In this document: positions 23,815 through 36,157 of the stretch, in pieces
Numbering within the stretch: the first letter of the stretch is position 1
Layout: each line of letters starts with the position of its first letter
Source: Citrobacter freundii ATCC 8090 = MTCC 1658 = NBRC 12681
Lineage (GTDB): Bacteria > Pseudomonadota > Gammaproteobacteria > Enterobacterales > Enterobacteriaceae
Reading direction: 5' to 3'
NCBI RefSeq assembly: GCF_011064845.1
Contig: NZ_CP049015.1
Location: 1,922,001-1,986,000 of the forward strand
DNA: 64,000 nt
Position numbers and translations under genes: made by a program
The notes under the pieces: generated by a model
Database searches by the model: none
What the model was told of the DNA's origin: nothing
What the model saw: the letters and a program-made list of their open reading frames with translations, nothing else

Positions 23815-25131
23815 TTAACCGTGCTGCTTATCCCGCATCAGCAATGCTGTAGTCGCGGAAATAAGACAACCCGCCATCAGATAAATGGCTACACTGTGCC
23901 AGTCTCCGCCGGAGAATGTTACCAGTGCAGCAGCAATGAAGGGGGTAAAACCGCCGCCAACTACGCTTGCTACCTGATAACCAACGCCTGCGCCGCTGTA
24001 GCGATAGCTTGCGCCAAACAAACCGGTAAACATAGGCTGCTGTACGCAGACCACCATATCGTGTGCAATGTTGGCCAACATAATCGCGAAGAACACGATC
24101 CAGAAAATGGATTGCGCTTCTAACGCCATAAAGAACGGGAATGTGCTAAGCGTCCCGACCAGTGCGCCAGTAATGTAAACGCGCCGGCGACCAAAGCGGT
24201 CGGCGAGCCAGGCAAAGCAGGGGATGGTCAGACAGCTCAGTCCACCAACTAACAACCCGATATTCAGAAACAGTTCGCGAGGTAAGCCCAGATTCTGCGT
24301 GGAGTAATTAAGGGCAAACGCGGTGACGATATACATCGTCAGCAGTTCACACAGGCGCAGAGCGATAATTTTCAAAAACGCCCCTGGATGACGGATTAAT
24401 GCCTCGACTACCGGTAGTCTCTTTTTCTCTGGTTGCGGTACCTGCTGCTGCTGTTCGAATTCGGCCGATTCATCCATTCGGTTACGCATCCACAACGCGC
24501 CCAATACCAGCACGATGCTGAACAGGAATGGAATACGCCAGCCCCAACTCAGGAACTGCTCATCGGTGGTTTGCGAGCTAATCAGCGAGACCAGACCGGT
24601 AGAAAGTAACAGTCCGACGCCGTAACCAACCTGAACGCCGCTGCTGTAGAAGGCTTTTTTATTTTTCGGCGCGCTTTCGACCGAGAGCAACGCTGCGCCG
24701 CCCCATTCACCGCCAACGGCGAATCCCTGAATAGCACGCAGCGTCACCAGCAGAACGGGAGCCCACCAGCCAATGGTGTCAAAAGAGGGAATAATCCCGA
24801 TCAGCGCAGTGGCAATACCCATCATCCAGACGGTAAGCATCAGCATACGTTTACGGCCCAGACGATCGCCGAAGTGGCCGAAGATCACCCCGCCTAACGG
24901 ACGGAACAAAAATCCGACGCCAAAGGTAGCAAATGCGGCAAGTGTCCCCATCGCTGGGCTGACTTGCGGGAAGAACTCGCGGTTAAAGACCAGTGCGGCA
25001 GTAATGCCATAAAGCAGAAAATCATACCAGTCGACCACGGCACCCGCGAAGCTGCCAAGCGCAGCGCGTCGGGCGCGGTTAAGCGAAGAGGCGTCCTGTT
25101 GGGGACCCGTGGAGGTGAGGGTGGAATCCAT
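23815..25131 (-). CDS. shiA: shikimate transporter, MFS family
   Basis: This 438-residue MFS protein of the metabolite:H+ symporter group has twelve predicted helices and the signature FGDRLGRKRML between helices 2 and 3. Position next to amn and overall sequence match ShiA, which imports shikimate and dehydroshikimate. The ATG is at 25131. The upstream 244 bp to the next fragment hold no gene that can be recognised. Confidence 0.88.
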   Translation of the reverse strand: MDSTLTSTGPQQDASSLNRARRAALGSFAGAVVDWYDFLLYGITAALVFNREFFPQVSPAMGTLAAFATFGVGFLFRPLGGVIFGHFGDRLGRKRMLMLTVWMMGIATALIGIIPSFDTIGWWAPVLLVTLRAIQGFAVGGEWGGAALLSVESAPKNKKAFYSSGVQVGYGVGLLLSTGLVSLISSQTTDEQFLSWGWRIPFLFSIVLVLGALWMRNRMDESAEFEQQQQVPQPEKKRLPVVEALIRHPGAFLKIIALRLCELLTMYIVTAFALNYSTQNLGLPRELFLNIGLLVGGLSCLTIPCFAWLADRFGRRRVYITGALVGTLSTFPFFMALEAQSIFWIVFFAIMLANIAHDMVVCVQQPMFTGLFGASYRYSGAGVGYQVASVVGGGFTPFIAAALVTFSGGDWHSVAIYLMAGCLISATTALLMRDKQHG

Positions 25132-25375
25132 AGTTATCCTGTCTGTACTGTTTTTTAGTTATTAGTATTTGAGTTGGGTTACACACATTGCAGTCGCAAT
25201 ATTAACGACCGTTATGAGATTACCGCGACAGACGGGAAGTGAAAACGATTATCTCCCTCATCTGATGGCAACATGAAAAATAAGATGAATGAAAAATCTG
25301 AATCTGGTGGAATCGTGGCCTGTCAGGAGTGTTCTGATTTCAGGCGGAGCATTAGGAGTACTGTATTTGGGGAAG

Positions 25376-25579
25376 CTATAAACCCACTTTCATAATGGCA
25401 TACGGAGATTCAGTGAAACCACATCGCTCATAAGCACGAATCGCACGCCCGTTATCTCCGTAGACATATAAGCGAAGCTCCAGTGCCTTTTGTTCAAAGT
25501 GTGCGCGGTAGATGCGGTAGCCCAGCGCATTGAGCAATATCGCGTCGGCCGGTGTGGCGTCACGGATTTGCAATGTCAT
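25376..25579 (-). pseudogene. GNAT acetyltransferase with internal deletion
   Basis: A 67-residue frame joins a normal GNAT N-terminus (MTLQIRDATPADA, then RIYRAHF) directly to a normal GNAT C-terminus (LYVYGDNGRAIRAYERCGF, then IMKVGL). The acetyl-CoA-binding core, normally about 80 residues with the R/QxxGxG/A motif, is missing. The joint is in frame, so the remnant is still open, but it cannot bind acetyl-CoA. It is read as a deletion derivative. Confidence 0.7.
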
Positions 25580-25676
25580 GAATGATTCCCGTCCTGGTAA
25601 TAAATTGACGATTACTGAATTATATCAAAACTGTCAGTGATACAGTGGGATGCGAATATATCAGAGGCTTGTCAGT

Positions 25677-25898
25677 ATGAAGATTGTTTTTATCCCTGCG
25701 TTGATCGTAGTCCTGATTGATAAAGAACAGGACATAGGACGGGAATTGACCCGCGATGAGGTTGAGTCCATTCGCGATGGCGCTACAGCCATCCGCCTGC
25801 CGGCCGAAGCAGCCGAGGATATAATCAGAGAGCGTGGCTACCGCGATATTGATCCTGAGAATGTCTGGCGCGAGTGGCAGGCGTATAAAGCTGACTGA
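25677..25898 (+). CDS. small conserved-type protein of unknown function
   Basis: The gene has 73 codons from ATG 25677, with GAGG about 10 bases upstream; an ATG at 25650 is in frame but less well placed. A short hydrophobic start (MKIVFIPALIVVLID) is followed by an acidic, charged, helical remainder ending REWQAYKAD. The product is not recognised. The coherent amphipathic composition and ribosome site suggest a real gene. It is divergent from the GNAT remnant. Confidence 0.5.
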   Translation: MKIVFIPALIVVLIDKEQDIGRELTRDEVESIRDGATAIRLPAEAAEDIIRERGYRDIDPENVWREWQAYKAD

Positions 25899-26048
25899 AC
25901 GTCGATGGGAACACACTGCTTTAGTGGCACATGAAAATTGTGCACTTACACGGATGCGTTTACTCAACACCTGGTGTGGAGCTGAGGGGCAACTTTGAGC
26001 GAGGAGCGGACGTTAAGGCCTCAATAACCGGAGCAGCTTATTGACTTT

Positions 26049-26840
26049 TTAAATGCTATATCTGCCGACACACGAATCGACAAAGCCTCGGCCAAAGCCT
26101 GTAAAACTATATTGCCCGCTTTTATAAGAAACTCTATCTAGATGCGAATTGATACTGCATATTTCTTTTACTTTCTCTGATGAGAAAATTCTTTCATGCT
26201 CTTCCTTTGGGAAAGAAGTTCCTGATGTTGGAGTTAGCAGGCCCAACCGTTTTAAGTTGGAGAAATACATAACTGAGTTTTCGGGGTTATCGCAACCAGC
26301 ATCTTCACAAATTAGGTTTACTTCCAGTCTAGTTGATGTGATTGTTAAGTTACTATCCTCCAAATCTTGTTGGACTATATCAATCGTTGGTGCATGACCT
26401 TTTCTATGGTTTTCTTTATTAAACATAAACCGAAGGATCTTGGCTTCATCCGGCTGGAGCTGCTTGATTATTTCGATGTACGCCGGATGAGCAAGCTTCG
26501 AAGTTTCTTTGTCCAGGCTTGCCGATATAAGATTTGAAAAAAGGCGCTGTATTTCATCTTCATTTATTGCAAATTTTGCCTCATTCAGAGCCTGAAGAGC
26601 AACTCTTGGCTGATCGAATGAAATTTGCTTGGGCGGTAATAATGCCAGATTCTCAGCTGTCATCCGCAAGACGCTTGTCACCGCATGAACACTGTCTTCT
26701 ACCAGGAAAACTCCCGAATTTACCATTCTGGCAATAGAGACTAATCCCTTTGATAATTCTTTAGCAAAAGGGCTCAGAGCATCTTCATAAACCGGAACAG
26801 CGAGCTTTTCGACTATCGCTTTCGCGCTCTCATCTACCAT
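26049..26840 (-). CDS. DUF4393 / Abi-alpha family protein
   Basis: This 263-residue cytoplasmic protein starts MVDESAKAIVEKL. The N-terminal helical third, followed by the conserved core around FAINEDEIQRLFSNLISASLD and AHPAYIEIIKQLQPDEAKIL, is the pattern of DUF4393. That family was named Abi-alpha after its link to phage abortive infection. It is lower in GC than the core genes and stands alone, with no obvious operon partner. A role in phage defence is inferred from the family only. Confidence 0.6.
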   Translation of the reverse strand: MVDESAKAIVEKLAVPVYEDALSPFAKELSKGLVSIARMVNSGVFLVEDSVHAVTSVLRMTAENLALLPPKQISFDQPRVALQALNEAKFAINEDEIQRLFSNLISASLDKETSKLAHPAYIEIIKQLQPDEAKILRFMFNKENHRKGHAPTIDIVQQDLEDSNLTITSTRLEVNLICEDAGCDNPENSVMYFSNLKRLGLLTPTSGTSFPKEEHERIFSSEKVKEICSINSHLDRVSYKSGQYSFTGFGRGFVDSCVGRYSI

Positions 26841-27188
26841 CTTGTCTCCATTGTATAATGCCTGATTTCACCTGTATTGGATATGCTGCCTGTGTTTGCT
26901 GCAGCTAAAATGGCTGCATATCAAATGTCCCGCGCAACGATTCGTTGAGCACCACACACTATAACCCCAAGAATTTGAGACGTCTTGATCAGACGGAGAT
27001 TCTGCAGCAATCGATTCTTTCATGTCTGCTCCTGGCACTCAGCGGACGTTGGTATGAAACAACCCGGCGCCCGTTAATATTAAGCGGAAAGATGAATTAA
27101 CGCGTCTCCCCGTTTCTCCATCCTCTTCGCTTTTTCCTTTATCCTGCCTCTCTTGCTGTGCATACAGCGACGTGTTATCACTCGGTAA

Positions 27189-27404
27189 ATGCAAAAATTA
27201 CCGAAGTTACGAAAACTTGCATCAGCCACGGGTAATCAGCGTACCGAAACCTGCATTTCACGGGTTGCTATGGTGCTGAGAGTAATCCCTGAACACCGCC
27301 TGTCTGCAGTTTATGAACCGATGATTAACATGGTTTTGACTGGTCCTAAACGCATGATGATTGATGACAGAACGCTGCAATATTATTCAGCTCAGAACAG
27401 TTGA
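27189..27404 (+). pseudogene. AraC-family regulator, N-terminal fragment
   Basis: A 71-codon frame contains ISRVAMVLRVIPEHRLSAVYEP, then VLTGPKRMMIDDRTLQYYSAQ. This is the cupin-like N-terminal domain of AraC_N-type regulators (YqhC-like). It ends at a stop where the rest of the domain and the helix-turn-helix half should follow, and nothing downstream resumes it. A decayed remnant at the edge of the fec island. The 348-bp gap upstream of it shows no gene. Confidence 0.55.
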
Positions 27405-27493
27405 AATGTTACCTGGGCAGAGTGAAGTCATCACAGCGCGAGTGATATGACGGCGACCTGTTGAGACCATGGTACCATTACAGCCTGTGTCAT

Positions 27494-28261
27494 CTATCTC
27501 ACTACACACATCGGCCTACCAGATACTGGTTCGGGGTGTATTTCCGTATCCACGTTGAATACGGTTCTCAGCAATCCAGGGTTCATCACCGCTTCTGGAG
27601 TGCCTTGCGCCATAATATGCCCGTTCTCCATTACCACCAGATGATCGCAGTACCGACTGGCCTGATTAAGGTCGTGCAGCACTGCGACCACCGTTTTCCC
27701 CTGAGCCCGGAGTTCGCCCATCAACCGCATCAGTTCCACCTGGTGATTGATATCGAGATAGGTGGTTGGCTCATCGAGTAGTATGACGGGTGTATTCTGG
27801 GCCAGGACCATCGCCAGAAAGGCGCGCTGGCGCTGACCGCCGGAAAGATCGGTTAACCGTCGGTCGGCAAGATGTTGGATCCGGGTCTGGTGCATAGCAT
27901 CTTGGACCCGCGCATTGTCTTCAACGGAGAGGCGCCCCCAGAGTGACAACCACGGGTTGCGACCGTACGAAACAAGCTCCTGGACGGTGATCCCCTCTGG
28001 CGTTAAATGGTGCTGGGGCAGCAGCGCCAGCCTGCGGGCTAGCTGGCGTGATGAGAGCGTGTTGATGGCATTATCGCCGAGAAATACGCCACCGGATTGC
28101 GGCGTTAACAGCCGTGAAAAACAGTTTAGCAACGTCGATTTCCCGCAGCCGTTAGGGCCGAGCAGGGCGGTTGTCTTCCCCGCTGGTAGGGCGAGTGAAA
28201 CGCCATCAAGGACCTTGTTTGTACCGTAACAGACCGTCAGATTTTCAGTTCGTAATGTCAT
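27494..28261 (-). CDS. fecE: ferric citrate ABC transporter ATP-binding protein
   Basis: FecE powers import of ferric citrate-derived iron across the inner membrane. The 255-residue ATPase has Walker A GPNGCGKST, signature LSGGQRQRAF and Walker B VILLDEP. Its length equals E. coli FecE. It is the last gene of fecABCDE and its ATG immediately follows the fecD stop. Confidence 0.96.
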   Translation of the reverse strand: MTLRTENLTVCYGTNKVLDGVSLALPAGKTTALLGPNGCGKSTLLNCFSRLLTPQSGGVFLGDNAINTLSSRQLARRLALLPQHHLTPEGITVQELVSYGRNPWLSLWGRLSVEDNARVQDAMHQTRIQHLADRRLTDLSGGQRQRAFLAMVLAQNTPVILLDEPTTYLDINHQVELMRLMGELRAQGKTVVAVLHDLNQASRYCDHLVVMENGHIMAQGTPEAVMNPGLLRTVFNVDTEIHPEPVSGRPMCVVR

Positions 28262-29218
28262 TTATCGCATTCTCACAAGCAGCCAGACAAACCACGGTGC
28301 ACCGATAATGGCGGTCAGTACGCCAGCCGGAAGCTCCAGCGGGGGATGAGTAATTCGCGCCAGCAGGTCGGCAGCCGCCAGCAGCAACGCACCTGTCAGC
28401 GCCGAAACGGGCAGCAGCCAGCGGTGACGCCCACCGGTAATACTGCGCACCATATGCGGCACCACGAGACCAATAAAGCTGATCGGGCCGCAGACGGCCA
28501 CGCCGGTAGATGTCATGGCGACGGCCAGTAGCAAAGCCAGGAGCCGGATACGCGGCACCGACACCCCGAGCGTGGTGGCGCGCGCATCGCCCAGTGCCAG
28601 AAGGTCGAGATCGCGGCAAAAACCCAGGCTCAGCGGCAGAAACAACATCAGTAGCGGGACGGCAATCTTCACAAAGCTCCAGTCACGGCCCCATAAGCTG
28701 CCGGTCAGCCACAGCAGGGCGCTGTTCACATCCTGCGGGCGCGAAAGCATCAGCCAGTCCGTCAGGCTGGCCCAGCAGGCAGAAAGCGCAACACCCGTGA
28801 GCGCGAGCTTCATCGGCTGGCTGGTATTCACCAGCATTCTCAGCAGGATCAGGCCCACCATGCCACCGGCAAAGGCCAGCAGCGGCAGAGCAATCACCGG
28901 CAGTGACGGTACGAGAAGCAGTGCGCCTACAGAGGCAAGGCTGGCGGCATGGTTTACGCCGAGAATATCCGGCGATGCCAGAGGGTTACGCACAATCCCT
29001 TGTACCAGAACGCCTGCCACCGCGAGGGCTGCACCAACAAACAGCGCCAGCAGCAGTCGCGGCAGGCGGTACGCCGTTAACACGTAATGATACTCACGCC
29101 CGGCCTGCCAGTCGGTCAGTAGGGCGCGCCAGGGAACGGAGATCACCCCCATTTGCAGCGACAGCAGCGAAAATCCTGCCAGTGCGAGGGCGATAAAAAT
29201 GACTAGCGTAACTTTCAT
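28262..29218 (-). CDS. fecD: ferric citrate ABC transporter permease FecD
   Basis: This 318-residue BtuC/FecCD-type permease has about nine or ten transmembrane helices and the conserved PRLLLALFVGAALAVAGV and GPISFIGLVVPHM segments. It forms a heterodimer with FecC and docks FecE. It overlaps fecC by 4 bases. Confidence 0.96.
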   Translation of the reverse strand: MKVTLVIFIALALAGFSLLSLQMGVISVPWRALLTDWQAGREYHYVLTAYRLPRLLLALFVGAALAVAGVLVQGIVRNPLASPDILGVNHAASLASVGALLLVPSLPVIALPLLAFAGGMVGLILLRMLVNTSQPMKLALTGVALSACWASLTDWLMLSRPQDVNSALLWLTGSLWGRDWSFVKIAVPLLMLFLPLSLGFCRDLDLLALGDARATTLGVSVPRIRLLALLLAVAMTSTGVAVCGPISFIGLVVPHMVRSITGGRHRWLLPVSALTGALLLAAADLLARITHPPLELPAGVLTAIIGAPWFVWLLVRMR

Positions 29219-30213
29219 CCACGCCTCCTGACCAGCCAGACAAAGCAGGGCGCACCAATCAGAGCAACCACAGCCCCCGCGGGTAATTCGCCAGGGAAGG
29301 CCAGCGCGCGGGCCAGAACATCCGCCACTAGCATCAGCGTGGCGCCCATCAGTATGCTCATCGGCAGGACCTTGCGCTGGTCGAATCCTACCCAGAAGCG
29401 AGCCAGATGCGGCATCAACAGACCGATAAAAGCCACCGGGCCAGCCACGCTGACGCAGGCACCGACCAGAAGCAGCACCAGAATGTTGATGATTAAACGC
29501 AGCTTCGGCAGATTCACCCCCAGCGTACGGGCGGTGCTGTCGCTGACGTTAAGCAGATTCAGTTGATTGGCCAGCAGCAACACCACCGGTATAGCAACTG
29601 CCACCACCGGGAAAAGCTGCCAGAACTCCTGCCAGCGTACGTGGGATACGCCTCCCGCGAGCCAGTAAAAAATGCCGTAGGCGTGATCTTCCGTCAGCAG
29701 CAGGGTGATGCGGGTCAGGGCCATGCAAAACGCCGAGAACGCGAGACCCGCGAGGATCAGTTTGTTTCTGTCCTGGGTATGGCGAAATCCGCCGCCTGCG
29801 GTCATCACCAGCAGCCAGCTTACGCCGCCGCCACAGGCGGCGATAAAGGCGATGGAGTAACCCGCGACGGGCACGGGGCTGAGCGCGCTGGTCAGTGCCA
29901 TCGCCAGCGCCGCGCCGCTGTTAATACCGAGCAGCGAAGGAGATGCCATTGAATTATGCGTCAAAGTCTGCAGCAGCGTTCCCGCGAGAGCCAGGCTTGC
30001 GCCGATCAGAATGGCGACCAGGCTTCGCGGCAGACGTAGGTTTTGCACCAGCGTTTGTGGAAGCGTCGGCGCGTGGCCCGGCAGCAGGGCGCGAATGGCG
30101 TCAACGCCAGAAACAGGAATGGCCGAGTAGCAAAACAGACTCAGCCAGAAAACTGCGATAAGCGCGGCAAGGGGTAGCCCCCATTGCAACGCCGGATGTC
30201 TGAGAACTGTCAT
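29215..30213 (-). CDS. fecC: ferric citrate ABC transporter permease FecC
   Basis: This 332-residue FecCD-family permease pairs with FecD. The family segments LRLPRSLVAILIGASLALAG and GPVAFIGLLMPHLAR are present. Its start overlaps the fecB stop by 4 bases, showing translational coupling along the operon. Confidence 0.96.
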   Translation of the reverse strand: MTVLRHPALQWGLPLAALIAVFWLSLFCYSAIPVSGVDAIRALLPGHAPTLPQTLVQNLRLPRSLVAILIGASLALAGTLLQTLTHNSMASPSLLGINSGAALAMALTSALSPVPVAGYSIAFIAACGGGVSWLLVMTAGGGFRHTQDRNKLILAGLAFSAFCMALTRITLLLTEDHAYGIFYWLAGGVSHVRWQEFWQLFPVVAVAIPVVLLLANQLNLLNVSDSTARTLGVNLPKLRLIINILVLLLVGACVSVAGPVAFIGLLMPHLARFWVGFDQRKVLPMSILMGATLMLVADVLARALAFPGELPAGAVVALIGAPCFVWLVRRRG

Positions 30214-31112
30214 TTCACATCGGATAAAGGCTGGTGATGGAAGATTTTTACCGTGTCGCTGGCAATACGTTCGGCCGCAAAAATGCCGCGCATCCGCGCC
30301 CAGGCGTTACTGTCGACCGACGCCGTCTGCTGTTTTTGCGCAGCCGTTAACATCTGCCACAGCGGGTCCTGCTGCCAGCGTTTGACGATGCTCTCTTCGC
30401 GATAATGTGCGACCAGCAGCCATGCAGGATTGAGCGCCAGCAGCTGTTCCAGGCCGATGGACGGCATAGACGCACCAGCCATCGCCGCAGGTACCTTCAG
30501 CCCCAGAGAGGTCAGGACGCCCCCGGTCCAGGTCCCCTGCGTATGAAGGTTAAACTGCTGCTCCCGGGACGTACCAAATAACACCAGCGTGCCTTTTGGC
30601 AACTGGCTGGCCCACGCTGACATCTGTTGTTGGTGTTGCACCAGACGTGATTGCATCTGTGCCTTTTTTCCCACGACTTCGCCGATGATGGCCGCAGATT
30701 GTAGATTTTCAGCGTAGGTTTCATTGCGGGACTTAAGCAGCAGCACCGGTGCAATTTGTTGTAAGGCGCTGAAAATACCCGCATGACGGCTGCTGTCGGC
30801 AATGATCAGATCCGGTTTCAGCGCGCTGATGGCTTCTAAACTCGGCTGCGCACGCGTGCCGACAGACTGCCAGGGTTTAAGATGGGCGCGAACTTCGGGA
30901 AGAATGCGCGTGGCATCGTTATCGTCGGCAATGCCGACCGGACTAACATCGACGGCAGCCAGCGCGTCCGCGAACGACAGCTCCAGTACCACTATCCGCT
31001 GTGGCGTTTTATCAAGCGTAAAGGTGCCATGTTCGTCCTGAACCGTGGCGGCAAAAGCGTGGCTGGTGACCAGCAGCAGAGCGGCGAAAAGTGTGCGGAT
31101 AAATGTGAACAT
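30210..31112 (-). CDS. fecB: periplasmic ferric citrate-binding protein
   Basis: This 300-residue class III periplasmic binding protein has a signal peptide (MFTFIRTLFAALLLVTSHAFA) and then the TVQDEHGTFTLDKTPQRIVVLE start of the mature domain. It delivers iron citrate to FecCD. Same length as the E. coli protein. It lies 58 bases after fecA. Confidence 0.96.
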   Translation of the reverse strand: MFTFIRTLFAALLLVTSHAFAATVQDEHGTFTLDKTPQRIVVLELSFADALAAVDVSPVGIADDNDATRILPEVRAHLKPWQSVGTRAQPSLEAISALKPDLIIADSSRHAGIFSALQQIAPVLLLKSRNETYAENLQSAAIIGEVVGKKAQMQSRLVQHQQQMSAWASQLPKGTLVLFGTSREQQFNLHTQGTWTGGVLTSLGLKVPAAMAGASMPSIGLEQLLALNPAWLLVAHYREESIVKRWQQDPLWQMLTAAQKQQTASVDSNAWARMRGIFAAERIASDTVKIFHHQPLSDVK

Positions 31113-31170
31113 CGGTGCTCCTGAAAGCCGGGTGGCGCTGCGCTTACCCGGCCAACGAAATCGGTGTGAA

Positions 31171-34531
<3,361 letters not shown>

Positions 34532-34535
<4 letters not shown>

Positions 34536-35053
34536 AGACCGTGCTCCAGACGAAACAGCAGACAATGTTCGATAGCCTTTGCCATATATTTTTTCACTGA
34601 ACTGACCGAAACACCGAGCTTTAGCGCTATTTCGCTGTAGGTCAGACCATCCAGCTGCGAAAGGAGAAACGCTTCGCGTGTTTTTCCGCTCAGCCCGTCA
34701 AGCATGCTGTCGATGAGTTGCAGGGTTTCGAGCTGACTCTCGCGTTCCTCGGGCGAAGGCGCGAGATTTTCCGGCATAAGCGCCAGCATCTCCAGATAGG
34801 CTTTTTCCAGCGCGTTTCGGCGAAATAGGTCGACCATCACCCGTTTGGCGAGAGTGCACAGAAAGGAACGCGGATCGCGGATCGTCGAGAGCGACCCGCA
34901 GCCCATTACCCGTAGAAAAGTGTCCTGGGCAATGTCATCTGCATCAAAGGCGGACTGGAGTTTGCGCGTCAGCCAGCTTTTCAGCCAGCCGTGATGTGCG
35001 CCATAAAGCGACTCGAGCGTAAAGGAAGCAGTGGTAGTGGCGTGGTCAGACAT
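34532..35053 (-). CDS. fecI: ECF sigma factor FecI
   Basis: FecI is the iron-citrate ECF sigma factor that directs RNA polymerase to the fecA promoter. It is 173 residues, the same as E. coli, with sigma region 2 ([14 protein letters not shown]) and region 4 ([24 protein letters not shown]). It starts at ATG 35053 and overlaps fecR by 4 bases. The Fur box upstream represses it when iron is plentiful. Confidence 0.97.
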
Positions 35054-35095
35054 GCGGAATGTATCAAAAGTTAATTATCACGCGATTATGGTAAT

Positions 35096-35114
35096 ATGAG
35101 AATGGTTATCATTA
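35096..35114. promoter_or_regulatory. Fur box upstream of fecIR
   Basis: ATGAGAATGGTTATCATTA is close to the 19-bp Fur consensus and sits 43 bases upstream of the fecI start. It implies iron repression of fecIR, as in E. coli. Confidence 0.8.
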
Positions 35115-35436
35115 CAATTGGAAATATAATTGTATTACGTTGGACGTATTAACGCATTGTTTTTTATAAAAATATTATGATGTGGATATTGGATGGGAAA
35201 AGGAGTCTGCTTTTGGCATGTGATGGTTGGAATGACATCTGACCATGTCTGTTGCGAGCGTGGAGCAAACATTGAGTTTGAGAACATCTTCGATGATGAA
35301 TAATTTATAAGTGACAAAGTTAATCACAGTGATTCATACATCTAGTCTTTCGGTAATATTTTATATAGAGGAAGGGCATTACACTAACAAGAATGACGCT
35401 ACAAGCCGGCTTATAACATTAATGTTTTCATGACTG

Positions 35437-35469
35437 ACCCCTTTTACTCTTTTTTAGAGTAAAAGGGGT
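35437..35469. terminator. strong hairpin in the fecI/35541 gap
   Basis: ACCCCTTTTACTC, a 7-base loop and GAGTAAAAGGGGT form a perfect 13-bp stem. It lies in a 487-bp gap with no convincing gene, downstream of the minus-strand gene pair 37111-35541. No clear T run follows on either strand, so it may be a 3'-end stabiliser rather than a classical terminator. Confidence 0.5.
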
Positions 35470-35540
35470 ATCTTAAAAGCCAGCTTTGGCTAAGATTAGT
35501 GTGAAAATAATCAAAGATTGATACTTGGCCGGCTATTATT

Positions 35541-36152
35541 TTATTCATTACTCCAGTTTGACCACCCAGCGGATTGTTCAAAGGCCAGTTTTATTGCAGC
35601 CGTAGCCAGGCCAACGGCAGTTAGTTCAGCAGCCTTACCGGAAAGGCATCCAGTAAAAGTGGCAGATGCGCCTGCGTATGCCGCAGCAACTCGGGCAGTT
35701 GGTTCTGGTGATGGTGTAGCCCAAAGTGCGGCAACTGCAACAGCGGAGGAGAGACCAACGCACGTAGCTACTATGTTTTCCACTACGCTGCGCGCGGCTT
35801 CTGAAAGATCTGTGGGACCAATTCCATTCATATATACTTCTACCTGCATTGTCCGGTAATCAGTTGCCCACTGGTTGCAGGTACGCCATTCTCCTCCCCA
35901 TGGCCAGTTACCCCATGCTTCACCTATACATCTTGTTCTTGTTTGCGGTGGTGTCAGAGGATCACCCCATTGTGCAATTTTTTTCCTTCCATACTGGCCA
36001 CCAGAACTTAAAGCAGACCCAAGGTCTTTCTTATCAAAATTAGGGAATCCTTTTGAATCGTATCCATCTACCTTTAAATCATTATTAGGCACCTGTGCAG
36101 CAATACCAGATAGTGGCATACTAATTAAAAATAGGAATGGTAATAATTTCAT
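35541..36152 (-). CDS. secreted protein of unknown function, partner of the metzincin
   Basis: The protein is 203 residues from MKLLPFLFLISMPLSG, a clear signal peptide with cleavage near GIAA-QV. The frame is open to 36176, but AAAAGGGTG precedes 36152. The mature part starts hydrophilic with Trp-rich WGNWPWGGEW between two cysteines. It ends in a long Ala/Gly/Val-rich helix-prone region (about residues 115-195), with two more cysteines. It follows the metalloprotease gene by 5 bases. No family is recognised. Candidate roles are substrate, propeptide-like inhibitor or membrane-active toxin; none is shown by the sequence. Confidence 0.7.
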   Translation of the reverse strand: MKLLPFLFLISMPLSGIAAQVPNNDLKVDGYDSKGFPNFDKKDLGSALSSGGQYGRKKIAQWGDPLTPPQTRTRCIGEAWGNWPWGGEWRTCNQWATDYRTMQVEVYMNGIGPTDLSEAARSVVENIVATCVGLSSAVAVAALWATPSPEPTARVAAAYAGASATFTGCLSGKAAELTAVGLATAAIKLAFEQSAGWSNWSNE

Positions 36153-36157
36153 TATAA

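Noticed and set aside
35135..35317. A 60-codon minus-strand frame upstream of fecI
   Set aside because: Low complexity, no ribosome site, no family likeness.
35431..35470. A second IS end (TGACTGACCCC resembles the IS terminus)
   Set aside because: Only about ten bases match, and they are part of a local perfect hairpin; no transposase lies near.
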